Part shown: positions 7,949 through 16,284 of the stretch, piece after piece
Numbering within the stretch: position 1 is the first letter of the stretch
Layout: each line of letters starts with the position of its first letter
Source of the DNA: UBA993 sp964389365
GTDB lineage: Bacteria; Bacillota; Dethiobacteria; DTU022
Length of the DNA: 27,057 nt
Assembly (NCBI GenBank): GCA_964389365.1
Contig: CAYMDO010000028.1
Location: forward strand, 1-27,057
Direction of reading: 5' to 3'
Translations under genes and position numbers: made by a program
The notes under the pieces: model-generated
What the model was told of the DNA's origin: nothing
Seen by the model: only the letters and a program-made list of their open reading frames with translations
The model's database searches: none

Positions 7949-9929
7949 TGATCAACTGGTAGTTAATACGATCCGGTTCTTAGCAGTTGACGCAGTGGAG
8001 AAGGCCAATTCCGGCCATCCCGGTTTGCCGATGGGTGGCGCTGCAATGGCTTATACTCTCTGGAGCCGTTTCCTTAAACATTGCCCGGATTGCCCGGATT
8101 GGAAAGACCGCGACCGGTTTGTCCTATCGGCGGGGCATGGTTCCATGCTTATTTATTCCCTGCTGTACCTCTATGGCTATGGGCTGTCATTGGAAGATCT
8201 GCAATCCTTTAGACAGTGGGGCAGCAGAACCCCCGGCCACCCGGAATACAACCATACGCCGGGTGTAGAGACGACTACCGGCCCCCTCGGGCAGGGTTTT
8301 GCCAACGCGGTCGGCATGGCAATTGCCGAACGCCGCCTGGCAGCGGAATTTAACCGCCCCGCTTTTTCGCTGGTTGATCATTTCACATATGTATATGTTG
8401 GTGATGGTTGCATGATGGAAGGCATCACCTCCGAGGCGGCTTCCCTGGCCGGCCACCTTGGGCTGGGGAAGCTGATCTGCCTGTATGATGACAATGGAAT
8501 TACGATCGATGGCAGAACGGAGATAGCTTTTACCGAAGATGTGGGCAAAAGGTTCGAGGCTTACGGCTGGCAGGTGCTGCGGGTCTCTGATGGCAATAAA
8601 CCGGAATCGGTTGTGCCGGCGCTTAAGGAGGCCAGGCAGGATTTATTAAAACCGAGCCTGGTCATGGTCAGGACCAGTATCGGCTGCGGTTCGCCAAACA
8701 AACAAAACAGCCCCGATGCCCACGGCGCCCCCCTGGGGGCAGGCGAGGTGCTGTTAACCAAAAAGAATCTTGGTTGGCCCGCAGAACCGGAATTTTTTGT
8801 GCCTGAAGATGTGCCGTTATACCTGGCCGATCAGCGGAAACAGCTGAGGGCAAAAAAAGAAAAGTGGGATGAGCTGCTCTTGTCCTATGCCGGCAAATAC
8901 CCTGATCTGCATAAAAAATGGGAGGAGTGGCACTCGGGTGAAACGCCCGCTGCGCTTGAAGAAGACAGGAGATTATGGGAATTTATCGATAAACCGGCGG
9001 CAACCCGGTCCCTCTCTGGCGATGTTATGCAGCTGCTTTTTGAGCACCTGCCTAATATGATCGGCGGTTCTGCCGATCTGAACGCTTCGACCAAGACCAG
9101 GCTCAAAGCGTCAACCGATTTCCAGGCTGCAAACCCCGGGGGCAGCAATATCAATTTCGGTGTACGTGAACATGCCATGGGCGGGATTCTTTCCGGGCTG
9201 GCTCTGCACGGGGGCTTAAGGCCTTTCGGTTCCACTTTCTTAGTCTTTTATGACTATATGAAGCCGGCGGTGCGCCTTGCGGCGATGATGGGGCTGCCGG
9301 TAACTTATGTCTATACGCACGACAGTGTCGCTGTCGGCGAAGACGGGCCTACTCATCAACCGGTTGAACAGCTTGCCGGCCTGCGCTCTATCCCGAACCT
9401 GCATGTTCTCCGGCCGGCTGACGGCCGGGAGACTGCTGCTGCCTGGCTGCATGCGGTCCGGCGGCGCTGCGGTCCGACAGCACTGATACTATCCCGCCAG
9501 AACCTGCCGCAGCTGCCTGGTACCGGCCGGGGGGCGTTTAGGGGTGGGTATATGGTCAGCCGGGAAAAGGGAGGCCACCCAGAACTAATCCTGCTCGCCT
9601 CCGGCTCCGAGCTGCATCTTGCCCTGCAGGCCCAGCTTATTCTTGAGAACAGGGGACATCCAACGCGTGTTGTCAGCATGGTCTGCCGCGAACTGTTCCT
9701 GGCGCAGGAAAAAACCTACCGGGAAGCGGTCCTGCCCGGTACGGTTGATCGGAGAATCATGATCGAAGCATCCCTGCCGGTAGACTGGGAAAAGATTGTC
9801 GGCCCCCGCGGCCGGGTGATTGGCGTCGAAGGGTTCGGCGCCTCAGCACCGGGTGAGCTTGTTATGGAGAAGAAGGGCATCACAACAGCTGCCATTATTG
9901 CCCGGGCAGAAGAACTGCTCGGCCTGTAA
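7938..9929 (+). CDS. tkt: transketolase
   Basis: Full-length single-chain transketolase (663 residues), the thiamine diphosphate enzyme that moves two-carbon ketol units in the pentose phosphate pathway. From the TTG start at 7938 the key residues are H27 in SGHPG, GDG at 155-157 with N186 for Mg/ThDP binding, and the catalytic glutamate E411 in GVREH; E. coli TktA has H26, N185 and E411. The C-terminal half also has GGSADLNAS and YTHDSVAVGEDGPTHQPVEQ. AAGGGG (7922-7927) is 10 bases before TTG 7938 but only 1 base before the in-frame GTG 7929, so I prefer TTG. The start lies inside the 3' end of the transporter remnant. Many Clostridia carry a split two-subunit transketolase; this one is not split. 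Confidence 0.95.
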   Translation: MKDNDQLVVNTIRFLAVDAVEKANSGHPGLPMGGAAMAYTLWSRFLKHCPDCPDWKDRDRFVLSAGHGSMLIYSLLYLYGYGLSLEDLQSFRQWGSRTPGHPEYNHTPGVETTTGPLGQGFANAVGMAIAERRLAAEFNRPAFSLVDHFTYVYVGDGCMMEGITSEAASLAGHLGLGKLICLYDDNGITIDGRTEIAFTEDVGKRFEAYGWQVLRVSDGNKPESVVPALKEARQDLLKPSLVMVRTSIGCGSPNKQNSPDAHGAPLGAGEVLLTKKNLGWPAEPEFFVPEDVPLYLADQRKQLRAKKEKWDELLLSYAGKYPDLHKKWEEWHSGETPAALEEDRRLWEFIDKPAATRSLSGDVMQLLFEHLPNMIGGSADLNASTKTRLKASTDFQAANPGGSNINFGVREHAMGGILSGLALHGGLRPFGSTFLVFYDYMKPAVRLAAMMGLPVTYVYTHDSVAVGEDGPTHQPVEQLAGLRSIPNLHVLRPADGRETAAAWLHAVRRRCGPTALILSRQNLPQLPGTGRGAFRGGYMVSREKGGHPELILLASGSELHLALQAQLILENRGHPTRVVSMVCRELFLAQEKTYREAVLPGTVDRRIMIEASLPVDWEKIVGPRGRVIGVEGFGASAPGELVMEKKGITTAAIIARAEELLGL

Positions 9930-9930
9930 T

Positions 9931-9982
9931 GCCGGCACAGCTCTTCTGCCGCATAGTTTATGTGCTCTTCCCGTATGCCGGC
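9931..9982. terminator. candidate shared hairpin between convergent genes
   Basis: GCCGGCA (9931-9937) and TGCCGGC (9976-9982) form a 7-bp stem with a 38-base loop between the transketolase stop and the 3' end of the dehydratase subunit gene. There is no T-run on either strand, so a terminator role is only positional. Confidence 0.25.
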
Positions 9983-9991
9983 TGATACCGG

Positions 9992-11230
9992 CTAGAGCCA
10001 TGGATTTGGCTTGGATTGAATCATTTCCATGAAGGCTTCAATCCGGGTGCGGAACTGCCCTTCTGTAAATTTGCGCTCGTCCACGCAATCTACTTCGAGA
10101 TTCAGCACGGGTACCCCTGTTTCTCGCAGCCCGGCTTCTATGAGGCCGCGGGTTCCGGTACCCTGCCGGCACCCCCAGTTGCAGGGGTTAATGGCTCCCT
10201 GTATGCGGTATTCTTTGGCTAGTTTTTTCAGGTGGCCGATTCGGTTCTCTGTAAAACCGTTAAACGGTATGGAGATAGCCCTCCTGGCCAGCCCTTCGAA
10301 TGGGTTATCAGGGTCAATCGGATCCCAGGTGATGCTGTTTAACTCGTCGTTCACAATTACTGCGCGGTAATCTTTTTCCAATATATCTACAAGCGGGTTC
10401 CGGAATTGTATGCGGTTCTGGATCCACAGCAGGCGTATTTTTTCCCCTTCCACTCCGCTCCGGTTTTCTTCCAGCCTGCGGGCAAATTCATCTCTGTAAG
10501 CGCGGCAAATCGAAACAGCTTCGGGCGTTCCGAAAAAGAGGGCCATGGTAATCAGGAAATTATTCAGATCTTTATTGCTGACTGGCGACGGGCAGTGTTT
10601 TGCCATATCAAACAGCTCGATTAGTATCTCCCTTGCTTCATTGGTCCTGATCATGGCTTCCTTCAGCTTATCCCTGTCAAGCTGCATGCCGGTATGTTCG
10701 GCAACGAAATCGGTCAGGTCTTTTATTTGCGAGGCGAGGCAGGCAACATTTTTTTCCGAGTCATCCTGCGGTATATGCATGACAAATAGCGGTTTGCGGA
10801 AATGCTGTGCCAGATTTTCGATAACCCCGAGGCCACCGCTGCAGGGGCTTGTTGTGGCTACCAGGATCTCTGGTTCGGGCATCAGGTTATTCATTGCCGC
10901 ACCCATCACGGAGCGGTGGTAACTGCACGAGTCGGTCGAGTATCCGGCGTGGTCGGCGGAGTCGATAATGTTTCCCACCATGCCGGTTGAAGCGAGCATA
11001 GCGCCTATAAACTCCACAAAGCAGGAGGTCAGGCCCATAGAATGCAGCAAATCGAAGGGGGCGGTGATACCGCACCACGCAACCCTGGTTTGCCCTGAAT
11101 AAAGACGCCTACCAAGCCGGGCTATCTCCAGTGAACGGAGCTTCCAGGGGCTTGCCTTTCCGTTCCGGTAATCTTCAGATGTATATATTTTTTGCTCAAG
11201 GTCGCTGAAATAGTTAAGCATCATGGCCAT
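9992..11230 (-). CDS. 2-hydroxyacyl-CoA dehydratase family subunit (longer subunit)
   Basis: A 412-residue member of the HgdA/HgdB/FldBC/benzoyl-CoA reductase-subunit family, iron-sulfur proteins that after one-electron activation remove water from 2-hydroxyacyl-CoAs or reduce aromatic CoA esters. Candidate cluster and active-site cysteines are C53 (WCG), C102 (DSCSYHR), C130 (SPCSGG), C350 and C354 (NPCNWGC) and C382. The C-terminal EVDCVDERKFTEGQFRTR segment is a family hallmark. The start at 11230 follows AGGTGAT at 6 bases. It lies 7 bases after its partner gene on the same strand, so the two are cotranscribed. The substrate is unknown, and no activator ATPase or CoA-transferase lies beside them. 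Confidence 0.87.
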   Translation of the reverse strand: MAMMLNYFSDLEQKIYTSEDYRNGKASPWKLRSLEIARLGRRLYSGQTRVAWCGITAPFDLLHSMGLTSCFVEFIGAMLASTGMVGNIIDSADHAGYSTDSCSYHRSVMGAAMNNLMPEPEILVATTSPCSGGLGVIENLAQHFRKPLFVMHIPQDDSEKNVACLASQIKDLTDFVAEHTGMQLDRDKLKEAMIRTNEAREILIELFDMAKHCPSPVSNKDLNNFLITMALFFGTPEAVSICRAYRDEFARRLEENRSGVEGEKIRLLWIQNRIQFRNPLVDILEKDYRAVIVNDELNSITWDPIDPDNPFEGLARRAISIPFNGFTENRIGHLKKLAKEYRIQGAINPCNWGCRQGTGTRGLIEAGLRETGVPVLNLEVDCVDERKFTEGQFRTRIEAFMEMIQSKPNPWL

Positions 11231-11237
11231 CGCTTTA

Positions 11238-12287
11238 TCACCTCATCATTTCAATAAATGCTTCCAATCTGGTCCTGTGCTGGCCGATCGAGCGGGTGGT
11301 GCAGTCCCCTTCAATTACGAGCAGCGGTATATTTTCTTTACGCAGCAGCTCGCGCACCGATGATAGGCGCGATAAATAGGGGTCGCAGAATTTTAGCGTG
11401 TGCAGGATTACCCCTTGCGCGTTATTTTCCCGCGCCCTGGAAAGAATATCCTGAGCCATGTGGCCGGGAGCAGCCTGTTTAATAGCACGGGCGCAGGGCT
11501 TTCGTGAAAGAATCGCCCGGGCTAAATCGGTATAGAGGTCTCCGTTGCCGGTGATTTGCAGCGGCTGGAAGATACGGGAACCCGTGCAGAGGTCTTCGTC
11601 GACGATGCGGGATCCTGCCGTTTCGATAATGTCGAAAATTTCATGATCCGGAAGGATATTGCCGACTAAATAAATTGCAGGGGTATGCCCGGATATTTTT
11701 CCTAGTTCTGCCTGAAGCATTTCTTTTACATAACCCAAGGCAGCGGGAAGAGGTTCGGTTGCCGCAAAAGCATAGGCTTTATGTAGGGCTTTCCGTCCTC
11801 CCTTTTTTGTTCCCGCTTCTGCGGCAAACCCGGAGAGAATCTGAGCTAGTTGATTGTACTCGGCCAGGCACTCCCTTACCGCATTATCCGATACTGGACA
11901 GCCGCCCCAGCCTTCTAGGGTTTCCTTCAGGCGTATCAATTCTCCTGCAAAAAACATGACTGCTGCCTCGTCAGCTGTGACCGGAAGATCGACGAGGATG
12001 GTGCGATCCCCGTTGCGGACTTTTCTCCAGGCATCAGGCAGTCTCCGCATGGCATCGCAGCTGTTCATAAAAACCATGCCCCCGAGCTCCGGAAGATCGT
12101 TTCCCATTGCCCGATCAAGTATCTTTTTTACATGGGGGCATATATTGTCATGCAGGTAATAACCCGCCTGATCGGGAAATTCTGTCTGGGGCAGAATACG
12201 GTAGGGCTGAAACCCTGCCGCCCGGAGCAGGGGAAGCGGGGTGTATGCACAGGCATAACCCAGTATTTCATTGTGCATTTGGCTCAT
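11238..12287 (-). CDS. 2-hydroxyacyl-CoA dehydratase family subunit (shorter subunit)
   Basis: A 349-residue partner of the adjacent dehydratase-family protein. It begins with GYACAYTPLPLLRAAGF, carries C13, C50 (NICPHVK) and C77 (FMNSCDAMRRL), the usual positions of [4Fe-4S] ligands in this family, and ends in EGDCTTRSIGQHRTRLEAF, parallel to the end of its partner. A repeated GGAGGAGGAGGAG immediately upstream of ATG 12287 is an unusually strong ribosome binding site. It is translated before the longer subunit, consistent with a heterodimer. Reductive dehydration of an amino-acid-derived 2-hydroxyacyl-CoA is the default expectation; a benzoyl-CoA-reductase-like or double-cubane-cluster role is possible. 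Confidence 0.87.
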   Translation of the reverse strand: MSQMHNEILGYACAYTPLPLLRAAGFQPYRILPQTEFPDQAGYYLHDNICPHVKKILDRAMGNDLPELGGMVFMNSCDAMRRLPDAWRKVRNGDRTILVDLPVTADEAAVMFFAGELIRLKETLEGWGGCPVSDNAVRECLAEYNQLAQILSGFAAEAGTKKGGRKALHKAYAFAATEPLPAALGYVKEMLQAELGKISGHTPAIYLVGNILPDHEIFDIIETAGSRIVDEDLCTGSRIFQPLQITGNGDLYTDLARAILSRKPCARAIKQAAPGHMAQDILSRARENNAQGVILHTLKFCDPYLSRLSSVRELLRKENIPLLVIEGDCTTRSIGQHRTRLEAFIEMMR

Positions 12288-12431
12288 TATACTCCTCCTC
12301 CTCCTGGTCTAGATTTGTTGTTTACAGAGTGTAATTATTTCATCTGCCGCCTCTAAGAACAGTCATTAAATTTTTAGCAGACAAAAAGTCAGTGATATAA
12401 TAAGGAAGAGTATATGCGCCACCTTCCATCG

Positions 12432-13694
12432 TTACAGGCCAACCCGGGCTTTGCTTCCGCGAATACGGGCAACGGCAAGCAGCGCTAGGCTGTGGACAGG
12501 ATGCACCGGCACCAGTTTAAGCGGGTTAACCTTCATTAGCCTGGTTAGTGCCCGGACAGTTGATGCGAGGTCGTTGCATGCCGGGGACTTAAAGATTGTC
12601 ACCCCGGTTTTTCGGCGTAAGTAATTTTCTGTTTCCTCGATTGCGCATTTCCCGGCCAGCAAAACCGGACCGGTTATATCATGCAGGGCAGAGCTGTCAA
12701 AACCCTTACCCATTAGTATTGTAAAGCCGCCTCTGCCGTTATGATCCAGGAACAGAAACTGCAGGACCGCCTCGGTATTCATGCGGCAACCTTCAGGGCA
12801 ACAGCGTTCATGCCCGCGCAGGATCGGCACATCTGCCGGCATTTCGGGCAGTAAGGTGCAGGGATATCTTGTCGTAAACGGGCTCATGTCCCCGTCGATC
12901 TCGATCGAATCCGGATCTATGCGCTTTCCAAATTTCTGTCCCGCAAGGGCCAGGTGTGTAACTTCTTCGGAGCTGTATCCGAGAATTCGGGCAGCTACTG
13001 CATCAACGGCGGTCATATTGGAACCCCCCACCAGGATTCCCAGTGGGGCGAGGCAGCGGTCTACCACCGATGCCGGCGGGTAGTGACCGTGGTATACTGC
13101 CTTAATCCCGTCAATGATAGTGAAGTCAGGGTTAAAAAGTTCCCCCAGTGCGGCCAGCCTGCCGTGCAGACCGTCATTGTGATCGTGCATTCTGTCTCTC
13201 TGGTCCATCAAGCCCAGTAAATTTTTTGTACCCAGTGTAACCTTGGTCATCGAGTGGGTTTTCATGCGCGGCAGGTTCAGAAAAAAAATGTCACGCTTCT
13301 CCCGGCATAACTGATCGACAACTATACGCGGAAAACGGGCTTTCTGCTCCAGGCCAGGCAGGCCCATCTCGACAACCGGCCCCTCATCCAGGAAAAGGGG
13401 CCGCGCACCCTGTCGCCGGCATACCCTGCCAAGATCGGTGGCCGAGAAGACGAGGCGGGTAAAATTGCCCTGGGTGCAGTTTTCCACAACGCTGATATCA
13501 GCAGTACCGAAACCCTTAAATGTTTTTATGGCTGCTTCTAATACAGCCGGTGAAGTATAGGTCTCGGGGCGGCAGTCAATAGCATTGATCTTAATCCAGA
13601 TCCGGGTTCTCCCGTTCAGCAGTTTTTCAAGGCCGCCGCATCGTTCGAACAGGCGGTGGAAAGCGCCTGCCAAATCATTTTCGGCTTTAACCAC
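12432..13694 (-). CDS. DUF362 domain protein, probable iron-sulfur protein
   Basis: A 420-residue DUF362 protein. Family features are IWIKINAI near residue 32, the LPRMKTHSMTKVTLGTKNLL region, and GGSNMTAVDAVAARILGY mid-protein. A cysteine group (RCCPEGCR, about residues 297-304) and later cysteines (GKCAIEE, SPACND) are compatible with metal or cluster binding, but no ferredoxin CxxCxxC motif is present. The biochemical role of DUF362 is not settled. The GTG at 13694 starts within the conserved VAVVKAEN strand; a good GGGAGGGG lies 6 bases before an in-frame ATC (13709), so the true N-terminus may be five codons longer. It is upstream of the dehydratase pair on the same strand with a 144-base gap. 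Confidence 0.75.
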   Translation of the reverse strand: MVKAENDLAGAFHRLFERCGGLEKLLNGRTRIWIKINAIDCRPETYTSPAVLEAAIKTFKGFGTADISVVENCTQGNFTRLVFSATDLGRVCRRQGARPLFLDEGPVVEMGLPGLEQKARFPRIVVDQLCREKRDIFFLNLPRMKTHSMTKVTLGTKNLLGLMDQRDRMHDHNDGLHGRLAALGELFNPDFTIIDGIKAVYHGHYPPASVVDRCLAPLGILVGGSNMTAVDAVAARILGYSSEEVTHLALAGQKFGKRIDPDSIEIDGDMSPFTTRYPCTLLPEMPADVPILRGHERCCPEGCRMNTEAVLQFLFLDHNGRGGFTILMGKGFDSSALHDITGPVLLAGKCAIEETENYLRRKTGVTIFKSPACNDLASTVRALTRLMKVNPLKLVPVHPVHSLALLAVARIRGSKARVGL

Positions 13695-13796
13695 TGCAAC
13701 CCTGTTGATCGCAAACCCCTCCCGTTATATCAATTAAGAACAATTCTCTGAATTATACGTATTTCCTGCAACACTGTCTTTGTAAGCGCTAAAATT

Positions 13797-13834
13797 AGCA
13801 CAAAGGTAGCACAAAGGGACGGTTCTTTTGTGCT
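13797..13834 (-). repeat. hairpin repeat copy 1 with half-unit
   Basis: Full unit 13808-13834: AGCACAAA and TTTGTGCT arms (8-bp perfect stem) around GGGACGGTTCT, the reverse orientation of the GAACCGTCCC core. A half-unit AGCACAAAGG (13797-13806) precedes it. Relative to the other copies the second base pair of the stem is G-C instead of A-T on both arms, and the half-unit carries the same change. Confidence 0.85.
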
Positions 13835-13871
13835 GCAATCTATTAAAACCGTTCTTTTCATATGAAATGCT

Positions 13872-14627
13872 CTACTCCTTCAAATAACACAAAAGAACCG
13901 TCCCTTTGTGTTGTCCCTTTGTGTTGTCCGGTCTTTTGTCTGCTAATGTTTCAACTAACAGGTGGGCCTGCGTAATTTCGGAGCAGAAAGCCGTAGTCAC
14001 GCTAAAGGCTAGCGGCAGTTCATAATCGGCATCAATTAAAAGGTGTAGCTTGTAGCCGAACCAGATGGCTAATTTCTCCCAGAGGGTACCGTCTTCGCGC
14101 ATACCTTTGTATTCTTTGACCCCGCAGTCGGCATCTAAATCGCGGCGCCCGTCTTTTTTCGTGGTTCTGCTGCGACCGTTAGCGTGGGAACGGATTGCTT
14201 TACCGTCTAAGGCCAGGCAGTTGCCAAAGCCGGGCAGTTGTTCGTAGCACTGGTCAACCAGGTTTGCAAAGATGTCATCAACGAGCTTTTGATGGCCAAA
14301 GAGTTTTTGGATAAACCGGCTGTAGGCTGAGGCAGTTGGGATTTTATCTGCAGCAAACCCACACATCCTGCGCAGCTGGTTATTGCGGGATAGCTCTCTT
14401 CTTAAACTTTCTACGCTCGGGTGCTGGTAGATGGCTCCGGCTAAGATGGAGTTCCATACTGCTCTGACCGGGTAGTCGTCACGACCGCGATCTCTTTCTC
14501 TTTCTAAGTTTTGCATCAGCCTTTCATCGGGCATATATTTTAAAACCAGCTGCAACCTTTCTAAATCACCTAAAATTTCTAGCTCGGTCCAGTCAAATAT
14601 TTGTCTCTGTTGTGATATAATAGCCAT
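13872..14627 (-). pseudogene. IS5-like transposase, 3'-truncated at a hairpin repeat
   Basis: The reading frame encodes the N-terminal helical DUF772-type region (MPDERLMQNLER, YPVRAVWNSILAGAIYQH) and the start of a DDE catalytic domain (LALDGKAIRSHANG, first catalytic aspartate). Homology stops after AHLLVETLADKRPDN; the last ~14 codons (KGQHKGTVLLCYLKE) are read from hairpin repeat copy 2, which also lies at the stop. The second aspartate and the glutamate of the triad are missing, so it cannot be an active transposase. ATG 14627 follows AAAGGAGG at good spacing; a longer frame to 14723 is less likely. No clear terminal inverted repeats were found. Confidence 0.82.
13886..13925 (+). repeat. 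hairpin repeat copy 2 with half-unit
   Basis: Full unit 13886-13912: arms AACACAAA and TTTGTGTT (8-bp stem) around AGAACCGTCCC. A second right half, GTCCCTTTGTGTT, follows at 13913-13925. It forms the 3' end of the truncated transposase frame on the other strand and faces copy 1, which is 51 bases away in inverted orientation. Confidence 0.88.
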
Positions 14628-15006
14628 GGGAAATCCTCCTTTGTCTGGTTTTTTCGCTAAAAAACTAGTTCGACATAAGGAGTTGATTTCCCTTTTTATT
14701 GCTGACATTGAATAATATACCAAATAGATTCGCTCTAGCCACTTTTCTGATAACTCATGGGGTCAGTTTCGACTTCCCCCTTTTTCTACAACTGCAAAAG
14801 CCTTATTTTATAGACCCAAACTGGAGTAAAGGTTTCTTTGCTGTGACCGCTGGCGCTTATTTATCAGGCGTTTTCAATGATCGCAAATGGCTCTCATAAA
14901 AGTTGACAAAAAGTTAGCTTTGGTCATTAATGTTTGCAGGGCTTTTCACGGTTCTTAATTATTAGGTTGCTGCAAAACTATGGATACAAAAATTCTTTAA
15001 ACACAC
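14628..15006. other. non-coding stretch upstream of the TetR gene
   Basis: I find no supportable gene. A 66-codon frame at 14699-14899 has no ribosome binding site and no recognisable similarity. The left part is the transposase leader and probably remnant insertion-sequence flank; the right part is AT-rich and leads into the TetR promoter. Confidence 0.5.
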
Positions 15007-15035
15007 TTGACTTAAAAAACAAAATATTTTAAAAT
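15007..15035 (+). promoter_or_regulatory. sigma-A type promoter for the TetR cassette
   Basis: TTGACT (15007-15012), a 17-base spacer and TAAAAT (15030-15035) make a near-consensus housekeeping promoter, 34 bases before the TetR start codon. The surrounding AT-rich tract is typical of strong Firmicute promoters. Confidence 0.75.
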
Positions 15036-15039
15036 TATG

Positions 15040-15055
15040 TCAGTCAACCGACTGA
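15040..15055. promoter_or_regulatory. palindromic operator, probable TetR-family binding site
   Basis: TCAGTC (15040-15045) and GACTGA (15050-15055) form a perfect dyad separated by AACC, beginning 4 bases after the -10 box and covering the expected transcription start. Size and placement are typical of an autoregulatory TetR-family operator; binding by the adjacent regulator is inferred. Confidence 0.7.
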
Positions 15056-15068
15056 TAATAGGTGACAA

Positions 15069-15695
15069 ATGAAATCACACCATAAGGCTAAAAGCAGGAT
15101 TGTCAAAGCAGCCAGAACAGTGGTCAGTGAACAGGGCGTTCAAAAAGCCACTCTGCGTGCCATTGCGGTTAAGGCTGGCATAAGTATCGGTACCCTTTAT
15201 TACTACTATCCTTCAAAAAACGACTTGCTCTATGACATTATTGATTCGCATACCAGCGAATCTTTTTTTATAGCCGAAGCTTTTAAGAAAGGTACCGCGC
15301 ACGAAGAGATTGGCGAAAGAAGTCTAAATAATTACCTAGTTGCAAAAATAAAAGAACGGATTGACGGAGTTGAAGATAACCTGATTCTGTTTTACCTGAT
15401 CCATGAAGCAATTATGGGAAATGAAGACATTAAGGAAAATATTCAAAAGAAATACAGACTATGGATCGATTCGATAGACACAATCGTCACAAAAGTATTC
15501 AAGGTGCCCCAATCAAAAGCAAGTCGGGCTACTGCCATAATTATAAACGCTGCATTAGATGGCTTCATGTTGAACAAACTGTTAGGAATAGAAGAAGATC
15601 TCGATGCTGAGCTGGAAGATATAGGCCGTTTGCTCCTCATGGGCAGCTTCGATGAATACACTAATATAATTAAAAAAGGGAAAGGTGGTAATTGA
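15069..15695 (+). CDS. TetR/AcrR family transcriptional regulator
   Basis: A 208-residue TetR-type repressor. The N-terminal helix-turn-helix covers about residues 8-50, with TLRAIAVKAGISIGTLYYYY as the recognition region and SKNDLLYDII after it. The C-terminal ligand and dimer domain is divergent, so the effector cannot be read. AGGTGA 3 bases before ATG 15069 is the ribosome binding site. It is the first gene of a four-gene cassette and has a palindrome at its own promoter, so autorepression relieved by a cassette-related ligand is the simplest model. Its stop is 2 bases before the preferred start of the next gene. Confidence 0.9.
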   Translation: MKSHHKAKSRIVKAARTVVSEQGVQKATLRAIAVKAGISIGTLYYYYPSKNDLLYDIIDSHTSESFFIAEAFKKGTAHEEIGERSLNNYLVAKIKERIDGVEDNLILFYLIHEAIMGNEDIKENIQKKYRLWIDSIDTIVTKVFKVPQSKASRATAIIINAALDGFMLNKLLGIEEDLDAELEDIGRLLLMGSFDEYTNIIKKGKGGN

Positions 15696-15697
15696 TC

Positions 15698-16267
15698 TTG
15701 GCCGGAGTTTATAAAACTGAACCGGGAACTGTAGATTGGGGAAAATTGAAAAATGAGCTTATGGAGCAGCCCAAGGAAGTGCTCATTGAGCTGATTAACT
15801 CATGGGCAAAAAACTATTGGAGCAACCAGGGGTACTGGATGCTTTTCGTTGAAAGGGATTTTGGTACTGATAATGCTGCCCGTCTTGATCAAGAAATATG
15901 GGAGCATATGGCCAAAACACAGGCTCACCGCTTGATAAAAACTTTTAAACTCGGTAACGATATCCAGGCATTGGCAACAGTCCTGAAATACAGTGCAGCC
16001 CAGTGGGTTACCGCCGGCTTTGAATGGGAATTTCTCGAGATAACCGACAAGAAGATTGTGATGCAGGTTAATAAATGCCCAATGGGTACTTTCAGAGACA
16101 GCATGAACCTCCCCCTGTTTCCATGTAAACTCGGTGCCCCTTCGTTATATATCTCACTCGCTACAACGGTCAACGAAAAGTTTAAAACCAGCTGCCTGCA
16201 CGCTCACCCCGACGAGAGATTTGAAGGTGTGATGTGCAAGTGGGAATTTATACTTGAAGATAATTAG
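15698..16267 (+). CDS. DUF6125 family protein
   Basis: A 189-residue protein I place in DUF6125 by pattern: an N-terminal helical part with LIELINSWAKNYWSNQGYW, then RLDQEIWEHMAKTQAHRLIK, and a C-terminal part with LFPCK, a later SCLHAHPD and MCKWEF, matching the family's FPCK...C..CPPD...CAWRF arrangement. The paired cysteines could bind a metal or cofactor, but the function is unknown. TTG 15698 has AGGTGG at 9 bases; the in-frame TTG 15692 is only 3 bases from it. It lies between the TetR regulator and a CoA-transferase with almost no gaps, so it very likely works in the same pathway. Confidence 0.72.
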   Translation: MAGVYKTEPGTVDWGKLKNELMEQPKEVLIELINSWAKNYWSNQGYWMLFVERDFGTDNAARLDQEIWEHMAKTQAHRLIKTFKLGNDIQALATVLKYSAAQWVTAGFEWEFLEITDKKIVMQVNKCPMGTFRDSMNLPLFPCKLGAPSLYISLATTVNEKFKTSCLHAHPDERFEGVMCKWEFILEDN

Positions 16268-16284
16268 CCAAGGAGGAGTAATTA

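Noticed and set aside
10029..10370. Plus-strand open frames across the dehydratase genes
   Set aside because: They are antisense shadows of the two well-supported minus-strand genes and have no domain similarity.
14757..14785. GGGGTCAG...CCCCC stretch as a second hairpin repeat family
   Set aside because: Only the four G/C end bases pair; the rest of the arms are not complementary and no second copy was seen.
14699..14899. 66-codon open frame next to the transposase
   Set aside because: TTG start without a ribosome binding site and no recognisable similarity; probably IS flank.
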